Below, piece by piece: positions 55,804-64,000 of a stretch of 64,000 bases of DNA; position 1 is the first letter of the stretch, and every line of letters begins with the position of its first letter. Below the pieces are notes generated by a model that saw only the letters and a list, made by a program, of their open reading frames with translations, made no database searches and had not been told where the DNA came from. The stretch covers positions 744,001-808,000 of the forward strand of contig NZ_CP006271.1 of assembly GCF_000737595.1 (NCBI RefSeq). The letters run 5' to 3'. This DNA is from Synechococcus sp. KORDI-52. GTDB taxonomy: Bacteria; Cyanobacteriota; Cyanobacteriia; PCC-6307; Cyanobiaceae. Both the position numbers and the translations under genes were made by a program.

Positions 55804-56823
55804 TTACGCGGGCCCGCTCCAGCGGAAGAGGGCTGCACCCCAGCTCAAGCCCGCTCCGAAACCGCTGCTGGCGATGCGGTGGCCGGGTTGGATGCGTCCA
55901 TCGCGTACGGCTTCATCCAGCATCAAAGGGATGGTGGCCGCGGATGTGTTGCCGTAATGGGCCAGGTTGCTGAGTACTTTCTCGGACGGCACCGAGAAGC
56001 GTTCGGCCACCGCATCGAGGATGCGCTGGTTGGCCTGATGCAGCAGCAGCCAATCCAGGGAATCTGCGGCGACACCACCCTGAGCGAGCAGCTTCTCGAG
56101 AATCGCCGGCACTTCGCGCACCGCGAATTTGTAGACCTCCTGCCCATTCATCTGAATGGGGTCGAAGCCGCCGCACTGATGGGTTGCGTCTCCCACCAGG
56201 GGCTGCCGCTGGCTCACCTGGGGAAGCTGGAGCACCTCGCCGCGGCTGCCATCGGAGCGCAACAGGAATCCATCGAGATCGTCCTGACCGTTTTCTGAAG
56301 CCTCCATTACCACGGCACCGGCCGCATCACCGAACAGAACACAGGAGCGTCGATCGTCCCAGTTCACCCAGCGGCTGAGTTGATCGGCCCCCACCACAAG
56401 AATGCGGCGCATCGCACCACTGCGCAGGTACTGGGAAGCGGTGACGACAGCAAAAAGAAAGCCACTGCAGGCCGCGGTCAGATCAAAGGCCACGGCATGG
56501 GTGGCACCGAGGCGAGCCTGCAGTCGTGGCGCGGAACCGAACAGGTCGTCCGGGGTGGAGGTGGCCAGCAGAATCAGATCGAGGCTGTCGGCAGACCAGC
56601 CGGCCATTTCGAGAGCCCGTTCCGCCGCCAGTCCGCCCAGCTCAGCAAGGGATTCATCGCTGTTGACCACCCGACGCGCGGCAATCCCAGTGCGACTGCG
56701 GATCCAGTCGTCACTCGTTTCCACCCGCTTGCCGAGTTCAGCGTTGCTGATCGAGCGGCTGGGCGTTGCGCTGCCAGACCCTCGGAACAACACCCCGCTG
56801 GTTGTGCTGAGCGGCTCGACCAA
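55804..56823 (-). CDS. fabH: 3-Oxoacyl-ACP synthase III
   Basis: This is the KAS III that starts fatty acid chains from acetyl-CoA and malonyl-ACP. The 339-residue product has the Cys in DLTAACSGFLFA, the His in LLLHQANQRI, and the Asn in AHYGNTSAATIP. SDDWIRSRTGIAARR is the N-terminal family block. The start is TTG 56823. It lies between plsX (27 bp) and fabD (28 bp) on the same strand. Confidence 0.96.
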   Translation of the reverse strand: MVEPLSTTSGVLFRGSGSATPSRSISNAELGKRVETSDDWIRSRTGIAARRVVNSDESLAELGGLAAERALEMAGWSADSLDLILLATSTPDDLFGSAPRLQARLGATHAVAFDLTAACSGFLFAVVTASQYLRSGAMRRILVVGADQLSRWVNWDDRRSCVLFGDAAGAVVMEASENGQDDLDGFLLRSDGSRGEVLQLPQVSQRQPLVGDATHQCGGFDPIQMNGQEVYKFAVREVPAILEKLLAQGGVAADSLDWLLLHQANQRILDAVAERFSVPSEKVLSNLAHYGNTSAATIPLMLDEAVRDGRIQPGHRIASSGFGAGLSWGAALFRWSGPA

Positions 56824-56850
56824 AGCGGAGGTTGATTGACGTCGCGTCAG

Positions 56851-58170
56851 TCAATCACAACCCTGTTGCAGCGTGGCGAGATCCTCCATCACCCCATGGC
56901 TGGCCGCGGAGTGGGCAATGCGCAGGGCACTGACCACCGAGAGGGCCTTGCTGCTGCCGTGACCGATCACGGAGATGCCGTTCACCCCGAGGAGCAGGGC
57001 GCCGCCGTGCTCGGCATGGTCCAGCCGCTTTTTGATGCGTTTGAGGTTGCTGCGCAGAAACGCTGATCCCACCTTGCCTCGACGGCCGCGGGGCAACTCC
57101 GCCCGCAGCACCCCCAGCAGAACACTGCCAACGGACTCCAGGAACTTCAGCAGCACATTGCCGGTGAACCCATCGCAGACCACCACATCGAAGTCGCCCG
57201 AAAGCACATCCCGGCCTTCGCAGTTGCCGGCGAAATGGAGCCTGGATTCGTCCCGCAGCAGTTCGTGGGTTTTTAAGGAGAGATCGTTCCCCTTGCATTC
57301 CTCCTCACCGATGTTCAGCAGCCCGATGCGCGGGCGTTTCACCTGCAGCACATCCCGGCTGTAGATGTTTCCCAGCAGGGCGAACTGGTGCAGGTAGGTG
57401 GGTTTGCAGTCCATGTTGGCGCCGACGTCGAGCACCAGCACCGGCTGGCCCGGATCCTTGGTGGGGAACAGGGCGCCGATGGCGGGTCGGTCGATGCCCT
57501 TCAGCCGCCCCAGCCGAAAAATCGCCGAAGCCATGACAGCCCCGGAATTGCCGGCGGAGTAAACCGCCAGGGCCTCGCCTGTCTTCACGAGGTCCATGGC
57601 CACATTGATGCTGGCGTCCCGTTTGCGCCGCACCGCCGTGGCCTCGTCATCCATGCCGATGGAGGGGCCACTGGCCACCAGATCGAGATGTCCGGCGGCC
57701 CGCGCACTTTCCAGAGATTCGCGCAGGCCGAGGCTGTTGGCGGCGGCCATCACCCGGTCGATTTCCCCCACGAAGCGGATCTTCAGAGGCAGCCGGTCAA
57801 TGGCGTCCAGGCATCCCTCCAGGATCGGTCCCGGCGCGTGGTCACCGCCCATGCCATCGACGGCGACCCAGAGGCGCTCCGCATCGTCGATCTCATCGGT
57901 ATCGGCGCCCCCCTGCAGCCAGCGCAGGGGATCGAACACCAACGGTTGAAGCACGCTGCTGGCCACCGTGCCTGCTCCTGACACCACGGTTTCCGCCACG
58001 GTGCCGGCCATCGAACCCGCTGCCGTCGCTGAGTTGGCAGCGCCATCAACGATGGTTGTGACGGCGGCATTGCGCCGATACCAGATCACCAGGCGACGGA
58101 TCGCCCGAGGACGGTTGGTCTTGTGCCGCGGCTGAGGGGCCGGGGTGGGATCAGGGACCTTCTGAGGCAA
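56851..58170 (-). CDS. plsX: Phosphate acyltransferase PlsX with N-terminal extension
   Basis: PlsX makes acyl phosphate from acyl-ACP for phospholipid synthesis. The usual protein begins at about residue 99 (LWVAVDGMGGDHAPG), followed by SAGNSGAVMASAI, LVLDVGANMDCKP and VVCDGFTGNVLLK. Before it is an extra stretch of about 98 residues: basic at first (RPRAIRRLVIWYRRNA), then Ala/Gly/Val/Thr-rich with repeated TVA and GTVA units that may be membrane-associating. The start may be TTG 58170, overlapping rpaB by 20 bp, or GTG 58089. Confidence 0.92.
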   Translation of the reverse strand: MPQKVPDPTPAPQPRHKTNRPRAIRRLVIWYRRNAAVTTIVDGAANSATAAGSMAGTVAETVVSGAGTVASSVLQPLVFDPLRWLQGGADTDEIDDAERLWVAVDGMGGDHAPGPILEGCLDAIDRLPLKIRFVGEIDRVMAAANSLGLRESLESARAAGHLDLVASGPSIGMDDEATAVRRKRDASINVAMDLVKTGEALAVYSAGNSGAVMASAIFRLGRLKGIDRPAIGALFPTKDPGQPVLVLDVGANMDCKPTYLHQFALLGNIYSRDVLQVKRPRIGLLNIGEEECKGNDLSLKTHELLRDESRLHFAGNCEGRDVLSGDFDVVVCDGFTGNVLLKFLESVGSVLLGVLRAELPRGRRGKVGSAFLRSNLKRIKKRLDHAEHGGALLLGVNGISVIGHGSSKALSVVSALRIAHSAASHGVMEDLATLQQGCD

Positions 58171-58897
58171 CGGAATCGACGATGCGCTGGAACAGGTAGC
58201 CGGTGCCCCGAGCCGTGAGGATCAACTCGGGATTGGCAGGATCATCCTCCAATTTGGAACGCAGGCGAGAGATATGAACATCAACCACCCGGGTGTCCAC
58301 GTGGCGCTCTGGGGTGTAACCCCAGACCTCCTTGAGGATCTCGCCGCGGTTGAACGGTTCACCGGAACGGCTCACCAGCAGTTCCAAAAGGCTGAATTCC
58401 ATCCCCGTTAGGCGGATGCGTTCATCACCGCGGAACACCTGGCGTTTGTTGGTGTCGATGCGCAGGTCGCTGACCTGGATGACGCCGGAGTTGGGAATGC
58501 CAGCAACCTGCTCCTTCTCGACCCGGCGCAGCACGCAGCGGATGCGGGCCTCCAGCTCCTTCGGGCTGAAGGGCTTCACCACGTAGTCATCCGCGCCGAG
58601 CTCAAGGCCTGTGATCCTGTCGGCCACGTCGCCGAGGGCCGTCAGCATCACGATGGGAACGTCCGATTCCTTGCGCAGCTCCTGGCAGACGCCATAGCCG
58701 TCAAGCTTCGGCATCATCACGTCCAGTACCACCAGGTCAGGCATGCAGGTGGGGAACAGTTCCAGAGCTTCGGTGCCGTCACAGGCGGTCACGACGTTGT
58801 ACCCGATCATGGATAAACGGGTTTCCAGGATCCGTCGGATCGATGCCTCGTCGTCGACCACGAGGATCGTTTCCTTGGTGGGAGCCGTGGCCGTCAT
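58151..58897 (-). CDS. rpaB: OmpR-type response regulator RpaB (Ycf27)
   Basis: RpaB is an essential cyanobacterial regulator of high-light and photosystem genes. The 248-residue product has a receiver (ILVVDDEASIRRILE, phosphoacceptor in LVVLDVMMPKLDGYG, YVVKPFSPKELEARI) and a winged-helix DNA-binding domain ending in RGTGYLFQRI. The start at ATG 58897 gives the normal length; the longer frame from 58969 does not fit. It leads rpaB-plsX-fabH-fabD-plsC and is divergent from radA. Confidence 0.94.
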   Translation of the reverse strand: MTATAPTKETILVVDDEASIRRILETRLSMIGYNVVTACDGTEALELFPTCMPDLVVLDVMMPKLDGYGVCQELRKESDVPIVMLTALGDVADRITGLELGADDYVVKPFSPKELEARIRCVLRRVEKEQVAGIPNSGVIQVSDLRIDTNKRQVFRGDERIRLTGMEFSLLELLVSRSGEPFNRGEILKEVWGYTPERHVDTRVVDVHISRLRSKLEDDPANPELILTARGTGYLFQRIVDSVASEGP

Positions 58898-58987
58898 GGG
58901 CACCGAGGCGTTAGTCACTTCTCGCCACAAATAAAAGGGCAGCCCCCTGCTCCGTTCATTCAACGGCAACTTTCTTCACAGTTCGCA

Positions 58988-60385
58988 GTGCCCAAGTCCA
59001 CCGCTGTTTTCATCTGTCAGGCCTGCGGAGCCCGTGCCCGACAGTTCTTTGGTCGTTGCCCGGAGTGTGGCAGCTGGAACTCGTTGGTGGAACAAACCCA
59101 GCCTGCCGCCGATGGTCGTCGTCGCCGCAGTGCCCCGGATCCAGAGATGGCCGCTGCACCACGACGCTCCACGGCCATGGCCTCCCTGGAGGATCAACCG
59201 CTGCAGCGTCTGGCTACGGGGTCGGCGGAATTTGACCGCGTCCTGGGGGGTGGCCTGGTTCCCGGTTCGCTGGTGCTCGTGGGAGGTGATCCGGGCATCG
59301 GCAAGAGCACATTGCTGCTGCAGAGCGCCTCTGCGATGGCGGCCGGAGCATCGGTGCTCTACGTGAGTGCTGAGGAATCAGCGCAGCAGGTGAAGCTGCG
59401 TTGGCAGCGGCTCGCTGGAGGGGTGTCGGAGCTGCAGTTGCTGGCCGAAACCGATCTGGAACTGGTGCTGGAGGAGCTGGAGGCGCTGCGCCCCGCTGTG
59501 GCGATCATCGACAGCATTCAGGCGTTGCATGACGCCAATCTCACCAGTGCTCCGGGGTCAGTCGGCCAGGTGCGCGAATGTGCGGCTGCCCTGCAACGGC
59601 TGGCCAAACGCCAGAACATCTCCTTGCTGTTGGTGGGGCACGTCACCAAGGAAGGCATGCTGGCCGGCCCGAAAGTGTTGGAACACCTTGTGGATGCGGT
59701 GCTCACCTTCGAGGGAGACCGGTTTGCCAGTCATCGCCTGCTGCGCGCTGTCAAGAACCGCTTCGGCGCCACCCATGAGTTGGGCTTGTTCGAGATGCAA
59801 AGCGGTGGCCTGGCCGAGGTGGGCAACCCCAGTGAGCTGTTCCTCAGCGATGCCCGTGCCTCCGGTGTCGCCACGATCGTGGCCTGTGAGGGCACCCGTT
59901 CACTGGTGGTGGATCTACAGGCCTTGGTGAACGTCACCAGCTACGCCAGTCCGCGTCGCACGGCCACAGGGATCGGCACCAACCGTCTGCATCAGATCCT
60001 TGCAGTGCTGGAGAAGCACATGGGACTGCCGTTGTCCCGCTTCGACTGTTATCTCGCCGTCGCGGGGGGGCTTGAGGTGGAGGAACCGGCGGCGGATCTG
60101 GGGGTTGCTGCGGCGGTGGTCGCCAGCTTCAGAGACCTCACCCTGCCTGCGGGCACGGTGTTGATCGGCGAGCTCGGTTTGGGGGGACAGCTGCGCCCTG
60201 TGGGGCAGCTGGAGCTTCGGCTTCAGGAAGCGGCCCGCCTGGGGTTCCGGCGAGCTGTCGTGCCCGGGGGCAGTGGCCTGGGGGATCTGGCCTCGGGGCT
60301 GGATCTGGAGCTTCTGGAGGCCGACAGCGTCACCGAGGCCCTGGTGCTGGCGCTCGGTGAGGCCATGCAGCCCGACCAGGACTGA
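58988..60385 (+). CDS. radA: DNA repair protein RadA (Sms)
   Basis: RadA is a RecA-like branch-migration ATPase. The 465-residue product has an N-terminal zinc finger (Cys10, 13, 24, 27), Walker A GDPGIGKST (100-108), the RadA-specific KNRFG in RAVKNRFGATHELG, and a C-terminal Lon-like domain (FDCYLAVAGGLEVEEPAADLG). The start is GTG 58988. It is divergent from rpaB across about 90 bp and ends against the convergent ycf3. Confidence 0.96.
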   Translation: MPKSTAVFICQACGARARQFFGRCPECGSWNSLVEQTQPAADGRRRRSAPDPEMAAAPRRSTAMASLEDQPLQRLATGSAEFDRVLGGGLVPGSLVLVGGDPGIGKSTLLLQSASAMAAGASVLYVSAEESAQQVKLRWQRLAGGVSELQLLAETDLELVLEELEALRPAVAIIDSIQALHDANLTSAPGSVGQVRECAAALQRLAKRQNISLLLVGHVTKEGMLAGPKVLEHLVDAVLTFEGDRFASHRLLRAVKNRFGATHELGLFEMQSGGLAEVGNPSELFLSDARASGVATIVACEGTRSLVVDLQALVNVTSYASPRRTATGIGTNRLHQILAVLEKHMGLPLSRFDCYLAVAGGLEVEEPAADLGVAAAVVASFRDLTLPAGTVLIGELGLGGQLRPVGQLELRLQEAARLGFRRAVVPGGSGLGDLASGLDLELLEADSVTEALVLALGEAMQPDQD

Positions 60386-60386
60386 T

Positions 60387-60908
60387 TCAGAAGTAAACGT
60401 CGACGTTGCTGCGGCCCGTTGACTTCAGCCAGTTCTCGATGTCGAGATAGCCACCGGGATTGAGGCGCACGGCCTGGGTCCAGACGTCGGCCGCCTGGTC
60501 AAACCAGCGATCCGCCTCGTCCTGCTGACCACCTTCCTCGGCGATGCGGCCCCACTTCTCGTAAATCAGACCCATGTTTTTCAGGCATGAGGGTTGCTTC
60601 GGGTTTTCCTCGAGAGCCTTGCGGTAGGTCTCGATCGCCCGGTCTTCCTCGCCGTTGGACATGTAGATGATGGCCATGTTCTTGAGGGTTTCGCTCCGGT
60701 CGGTGGAGTTCTCCTCAAGCTTCAGGGCCTCCTCGTAGTTCTCCAGTGCCTCGGCGTAGTCACCATCGTTCTGGGCGGAGAGGCCATCGCGGTAATACAC
60801 GTAGGCCTCCTTCGAGCGGGCATTGATCGGCAACAGCTTGACGATCAGGTCCGCCATCACCGTGAAGCTCTTGTCAATGAAGTTGTCGTTGCGGTTGCTG
60901 CGGGGCAC
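60387..60908 (-). CDS. ycf3: Photosystem I assembly protein Ycf3
   Basis: This is a 173-residue TPR protein needed to build photosystem I. It starts [20 protein letters not shown], the family's conserved start, and has three TPR repeats: [41 protein letters not shown] and [14 protein letters not shown] (around residues 38-125). The C-terminal [20 protein letters not shown] is typical. The start is GTG 60908. It is divergent from the copper ATPase. Confidence 0.97.
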   Translation of the reverse strand: MPRSNRNDNFIDKSFTVMADLIVKLLPINARSKEAYVYYRDGLSAQNDGDYAEALENYEEALKLEENSTDRSETLKNMAIIYMSNGEEDRAIETYRKALEENPKQPSCLKNMGLIYEKWGRIAEEGGQQDEADRWFDQAADVWTQAVRLNPGGYLDIENWLKSTGRSNVDVYF

Positions 60909-60993
60909 GGCGCTCCGGCGGACGGACCCCCATCCTGACGGGACCGGAGCCCGACCTAGCCTGCTCGTAAAGATCCCTGTTGCGTAAACACCT

Positions 60994-63303
60994 GTGAGCC
61001 CTGCGGTTCAGACCGTCGTCCTGGATGTGGAAGGGATGAAATGCGGCGGTTGCGTCCGCGCTGTTGAAACCACATTGCTGGATCAGCCCGGTGTCCAGCG
61101 CGCCGATGTGAATCTGGTCACCCGCTCGGCCTGGCTTGATCTCACCGCCGGTGAGAGTGATGTGAATGGTGTTCTGAAAGCCCTCGCAGAAAGGGGCTTT
61201 CCGGCCAAGGAGCGCTCGCTGGATGACCCGATCGGAGGGCTGGCTACCGCGCCGGCGCTGCCGGGCTGGTGGCAGCAATGGCGACAGCTGATGGTGGCCC
61301 TGGTGCTGCTGCTGCTGTCGGTGCTGGGGCATCTCAGCGAGGCAGGTCAACTTTCGCTTCCCCTGATCGGCTCCTTGCCGTTTCACGCCACGCTTGCCAC
61401 GGTGGCTCTGCTGGGGCCGGGCCGTCCGATCCTGGTGGGTGGTGTTGCGGCAGCTCGAGCAGGGGCTCCCAGCATGGATTCCCTCGTGGGCCTGGGGGTG
61501 AGCAGTGCCTATGTGGCCAGCCTGGTGGCCTTGGTCTGGCCCCAGGTGGGTTGGCCCTGCTTTTTCAATGAACCTGTGATGTTGCTGGGGTTCGTCCTGC
61601 TGGGACGTTTCCTCGAGGAACGGGCCCGTTTTCGGACCGGTCAGGCCCTGCAGCAACTGGCCCAGCTCCAGCCGGACAGCGCACGCCTGCTGTTGAGCGA
61701 CGGGACGATTCGTGAGGTGCGTGTTGGCGCTCTGAGGCCAGGCGAAACCGTGCAGTTGCTGGCCGGTGACCGCATTCCAGTGGATGGGGTGGTGCTTGAG
61801 GGGGCCTCGGCCGTTGATGTGTCCCCCCTCACCGGTGAGCCCTTGCCGCTGCAGGCGGAGCCCGGCACGGAGTTGTCGTCCGGCAGCCTCAATCTGGAGG
61901 CCACCCTGGTGCTGAAGGTCACCCGCGTTGGTGCCGAAACCGCCCTGGCCCGGATCATTTGTTTGGTGGAGCAGGCCCAGGCCCGTCGAGCCCCCATCCA
62001 GGGCCTGGCCGATCGTGTGGCGGGCCGCTTCTGCTTTGGCGTCATTGGCTTGGCCTTCGCCACATTTCTGTTCTGGTGGTTGTTCGGTGCCGAACACTGG
62101 CCCGAGGTCCTGCAGGCATCAGCTCCTGGAATGCCCACGACCCATGAGATGAGTCATGGCATGCATCACGGCGGTTTGGGCAGTGGAGCCAGCACCCCGA
62201 TGGGTCTGGCTCTGCAACTCTCGATCGCGGTGCTGGTGGTCGCCTGCCCCTGTGCCCTCGGCCTGGCGACCCCCACCGTGATCACGGTGGCCACCGGCCT
62301 GGCGGCGCGGCGCGGCTGGCTTTTCCGTGGTGGTGACGTTATCGAAACCGCCGCCCGTTTGGATCATGTGGTCTTCGACAAGACCGGCACTCTCACTCTG
62401 GGTCGCCCTCTGGTGACCGATGTGTACGGGGACGACCCGGATCATTTGTTGCAGCTCGCAGCCAGCCTGGAGCAAACCAGCCGGCACCCCCTGGCCTACG
62501 CCCTGCTGCAGGAGGCTCAGGGCCGGGAGATCGCTCTGCTGGAGTGCAACGAGGTGCGCACCGTTTCCGGTCAGGGGCTGGAGGGCCATGTGGACGGTGC
62601 ATCGGATCGGGTGCGTGTGGGCAAGCCCGACTGGTTGGTCGAGCAGGGTGTTGCCATCGCCCCTGATGCCCAGAGCTGGCTCTCCGCCGCAGCAGGCTCG
62701 GTGGTGGCTGTGGCGGTTGGAGATGCCCTGATGGGTCTGGTGCAGATCGAGGATCAGCTTCGTCCGGATGTAGCTCCGGCACTGCAACGCCTGCGCTCTC
62801 ATGGTCTGGCGCTTTCGGTGTTCAGTGGTGATCGGCAGGCCGCTGTGCAGCGCCTTGGTCAGCAGCTGGGCTTTGCTGCCCAGGATCTGGGCTGGCAGAT
62901 GCTGCCGGAGCAGAAGCTGCAACGCCTCGAGCAGCTGCGGCAGGTGGAGCGGGTGGCGATGGTGGGCGACGGCATCAACGATGCTCCGGCCCTGGCCGCG
63001 GCTGATCTTGGGATTGCCATTGGCACCGGCACCCAGATCGCTCAGGACTCCGCTGGCCTGGTGTTGCTTGGCGATCGCCTCGACAACCTGCCCGAAGCTC
63101 TCGGCCTGGCCCGCCGCACCCTGGTGAAGGTGCGGCAGAACCTGTTCTGGGCCTTCGGTTACAACCTCATTGTTCTCCCGGTCGCCGCCGGTGCTCTGCT
63201 CCCCAGCCATGGGGTGCTGCTGTCGCCTCCGCTGGCGGCCCTGCTGATGGCCTTGAGTTCGATCACCGTGGTTTTCAATGCCTTGGCTCTGCGGCTGCCA
63301 TGA
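60994..63303 (+). CDS. Copper-transporting P1B-type ATPase
   Basis: This is a 769-residue heavy-metal ATPase. The N-terminal HMA domain has GMKCGGCV (Cys17, Cys20). The transmembrane metal site is CPC at 418-420, the phosphorylation motif DKTGT at 462-466, the HP motif appears as SRHPLA, and GDGINDAP lies at 658-665. A His/Met-rich loop (about 380-394, [12 protein letters not shown]) sits just before the CPC helix and may bind copper. It is of the CtaA/PacS type, but which one (plasma membrane or thylakoid) is not clear. The start is GTG 60994. Its stop overlaps tmk (ATGA). Confidence 0.94.
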   Translation: MSPAVQTVVLDVEGMKCGGCVRAVETTLLDQPGVQRADVNLVTRSAWLDLTAGESDVNGVLKALAERGFPAKERSLDDPIGGLATAPALPGWWQQWRQLMVALVLLLLSVLGHLSEAGQLSLPLIGSLPFHATLATVALLGPGRPILVGGVAAARAGAPSMDSLVGLGVSSAYVASLVALVWPQVGWPCFFNEPVMLLGFVLLGRFLEERARFRTGQALQQLAQLQPDSARLLLSDGTIREVRVGALRPGETVQLLAGDRIPVDGVVLEGASAVDVSPLTGEPLPLQAEPGTELSSGSLNLEATLVLKVTRVGAETALARIICLVEQAQARRAPIQGLADRVAGRFCFGVIGLAFATFLFWWLFGAEHWPEVLQASAPGMPTTHEMSHGMHHGGLGSGASTPMGLALQLSIAVLVVACPCALGLATPTVITVATGLAARRGWLFRGGDVIETAARLDHVVFDKTGTLTLGRPLVTDVYGDDPDHLLQLAASLEQTSRHPLAYALLQEAQGREIALLECNEVRTVSGQGLEGHVDGASDRVRVGKPDWLVEQGVAIAPDAQSWLSAAAGSVVAVAVGDALMGLVQIEDQLRPDVAPALQRLRSHGLALSVFSGDRQAAVQRLGQQLGFAAQDLGWQMLPEQKLQRLEQLRQVERVAMVGDGINDAPALAAADLGIAIGTGTQIAQDSAGLVLLGDRLDNLPEALGLARRTLVKVRQNLFWAFGYNLIVLPVAAGALLPSHGVLLSPPLAALLMALSSITVVFNALALRLP

Positions 63304-63929
63304 CAGGTCGTTTCATTGTTCTCGAGGGCATCGATGGCTGCGGCAAGACCACGCAGATCCAGCATCTGGTGGACTGGTTGCCCAACAGCGGTCTGATGCC
63401 TAAGGGCGCTGCTCTTGTCTGCACCCGTGAGCCCGGCGGCACTCCCCTGGGGCGCTCGATCCGTGAACTCCTGCTGCACACGGCAGACCAGGAAGCACCA
63501 GCTCCCACCGCTGAGCTGCTGTTGTATGCCGCTGATCGGGCTCAGCATGTTGAAACGTTGATCCGCCCGGCTCTTGTGCGTGGCGACTGGGTGATCAGCG
63601 ATCGTTTCTCGGGATCGACCCTCGCTTATCAGGGCTATGGCCGTGGTTTGGATCGGGACCTGATTCAGCGGCTGGAACAGATCGCCACCACGGGGCTGCA
63701 GCCGGACCTCACCCTCTGGCTGAGACTTTCCATTCGAGAGAGCCAGCAGCGCCGCCTCGGGGACAAGGACGACCGCATCGAAGCCGAGGGGGCCGCATTC
63801 CTGGAACGGGTCGCACAGGGTTTTGCCCAGTTGGCCGAGCAGCGCTCCTGGTGCACCATCGCTGCAGACCAGTCAGCCAGCGCTGTTCGTGCTGCTCTGG
63901 AACGTCAGCTTCAGGAGCAACTGGCTTGA
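63300..63929 (+). CDS. tmk: Thymidylate kinase
   Basis: This enzyme phosphorylates dTMP to dTDP. The 209-residue product has the P-loop [13 protein letters not shown], the DR motif in [15 protein letters not shown], and a lid region [11 protein letters not shown]. The length is normal. It overlaps the copper ATPase by 4 bp and the following delta-prime gene by 4 bp. tmk followed by the delta-prime gene is a common arrangement in bacteria. Confidence 0.95.
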   Translation: MTGRFIVLEGIDGCGKTTQIQHLVDWLPNSGLMPKGAALVCTREPGGTPLGRSIRELLLHTADQEAPAPTAELLLYAADRAQHVETLIRPALVRGDWVISDRFSGSTLAYQGYGRGLDRDLIQRLEQIATTGLQPDLTLWLRLSIRESQQRRLGDKDDRIEAEGAAFLERVAQGFAQLAEQRSWCTIAADQSASAVRAALERQLQEQLA

Positions 63930-64000
63930 GCGCGCTGTTCGAGGATCTGATCGGCCAGCCCCTCGCCGTTGATCTGCTGTCTGCAGCCCTGGCCCAGGAA
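63926..64000 (+). CDS. holB: DNA polymerase III delta' subunit-like, 5' part only
   Basis: A TTG at 63926 overlaps the tmk stop and opens 25 codons to the window end: [20 protein letters not shown] and then ALAQE. The [14 protein letters not shown] start is typical of clamp-loader delta-prime and gamma subunits. The position after tmk supports delta-prime. Only the first helix region is present. Confidence 0.75.
   Translation, partial: MSALFEDLIGQPLAVDLLSAALAQE

Overview
The window is a gene-dense stretch of a cyanobacterial chromosome, most likely a marine Synechococcus (subcluster 5.1 type). The evidence is visible in the genes: thylakoid NDH-1 subunits (ndhH, ndhA-I-G-E, ndhF, ndhD, ndhM), Mg-protoporphyrin methyltransferase (chlM), photosystem I assembly factor ycf3, ycf34, plant-type phytoene desaturase and phytoene synthase, the response regulators RpaB and a Ycf29/Rre1-like protein, RbcR, a PedR-like regulator and a phylloquinone cluster. 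The sequence is GC-rich by eye. Gaps are very short, stop/start overlaps (ATGA, TGATG) are common, and GTG or TTG starts are frequent. I found no rRNA, tRNA, CRISPR array, insertion sequence or prophage.

Layout. 1-147 is the start of a membrane protein that runs off the left edge, followed by an AT-rich gap. 292-3987 (minus) holds prfB (with a programmed +1 frameshift), a DUF3285 protein, ybeY, a diacylglycerol kinase, trpG/pabA and an exported MBL-like protein that lacks its metal ligands. 4065-5249 is a glutaredoxin-glutathione synthetase pair. 5216-10191 is the vitamin K1 cluster menF < > menA-menC-menE < DHNA-CoA thioesterase. 10245-18209 mixes membrane proteins with ndhH, rsmH, a cysteine desulfurase, a Ycf29/Rre1-like regulator and a pseudouridine synthase.

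18210-21600 is the most distinctive locus: an AT-rich promoter region, a 1076-residue multidomain GH18 chitinase with two CBM2-like modules, and a terminator. chlM and nagA (GlcNAc-6-P deacetylase) follow, so two steps of chitin or GlcNAc use lie within 5.3 kb. 23563-33710 carries purE, a transporter, cysC, a SUI1-type factor, a methyltransferase, trpB, hrcA, a rhodanese, a DUF3352 protein, sixA and citrate synthase.

33735-37965 is ndhA-I-G-E followed by NAD kinase and a CYTH protein. 38020-42009 has a small gene with a possible frameshift, the PedR-like regulator, metF, a sugar-phosphate nucleotidyltransferase, scpA and a LapA-type protein. 42077-51037 contains ndhD, ndhF, a NnrU/Z-ISO-like protein, rbcR, a DUF3172 protein, ndhM and crtP-crtB. 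51102-54266 has an RRM protein, a CCA-type nucleotidyltransferase, ycf34, tsaB and a DUF218 protein. 54229-58897 (minus) is rpaB-plsX-fabH-fabD-plsC, a lipid synthesis operon headed by a light/redox response regulator. 58988-64000 holds radA, ycf3, a copper P-type ATPase, tmk and the start of a DNA polymerase III delta-prime-like gene.

No wholly new multi-gene system is obvious. The points most worth a second look are the chitinase architecture and its nagA neighbour, the RF2 frameshift missed by simple ORF calling, a cysteine desulfurase whose conserved N-terminus has no usual start codon, a small gene with a probable frame change near 38020-38045, lost catalytic residues in an MBL-like protein and a pseudouridine synthase, and several clean inverted repeats in short gaps.
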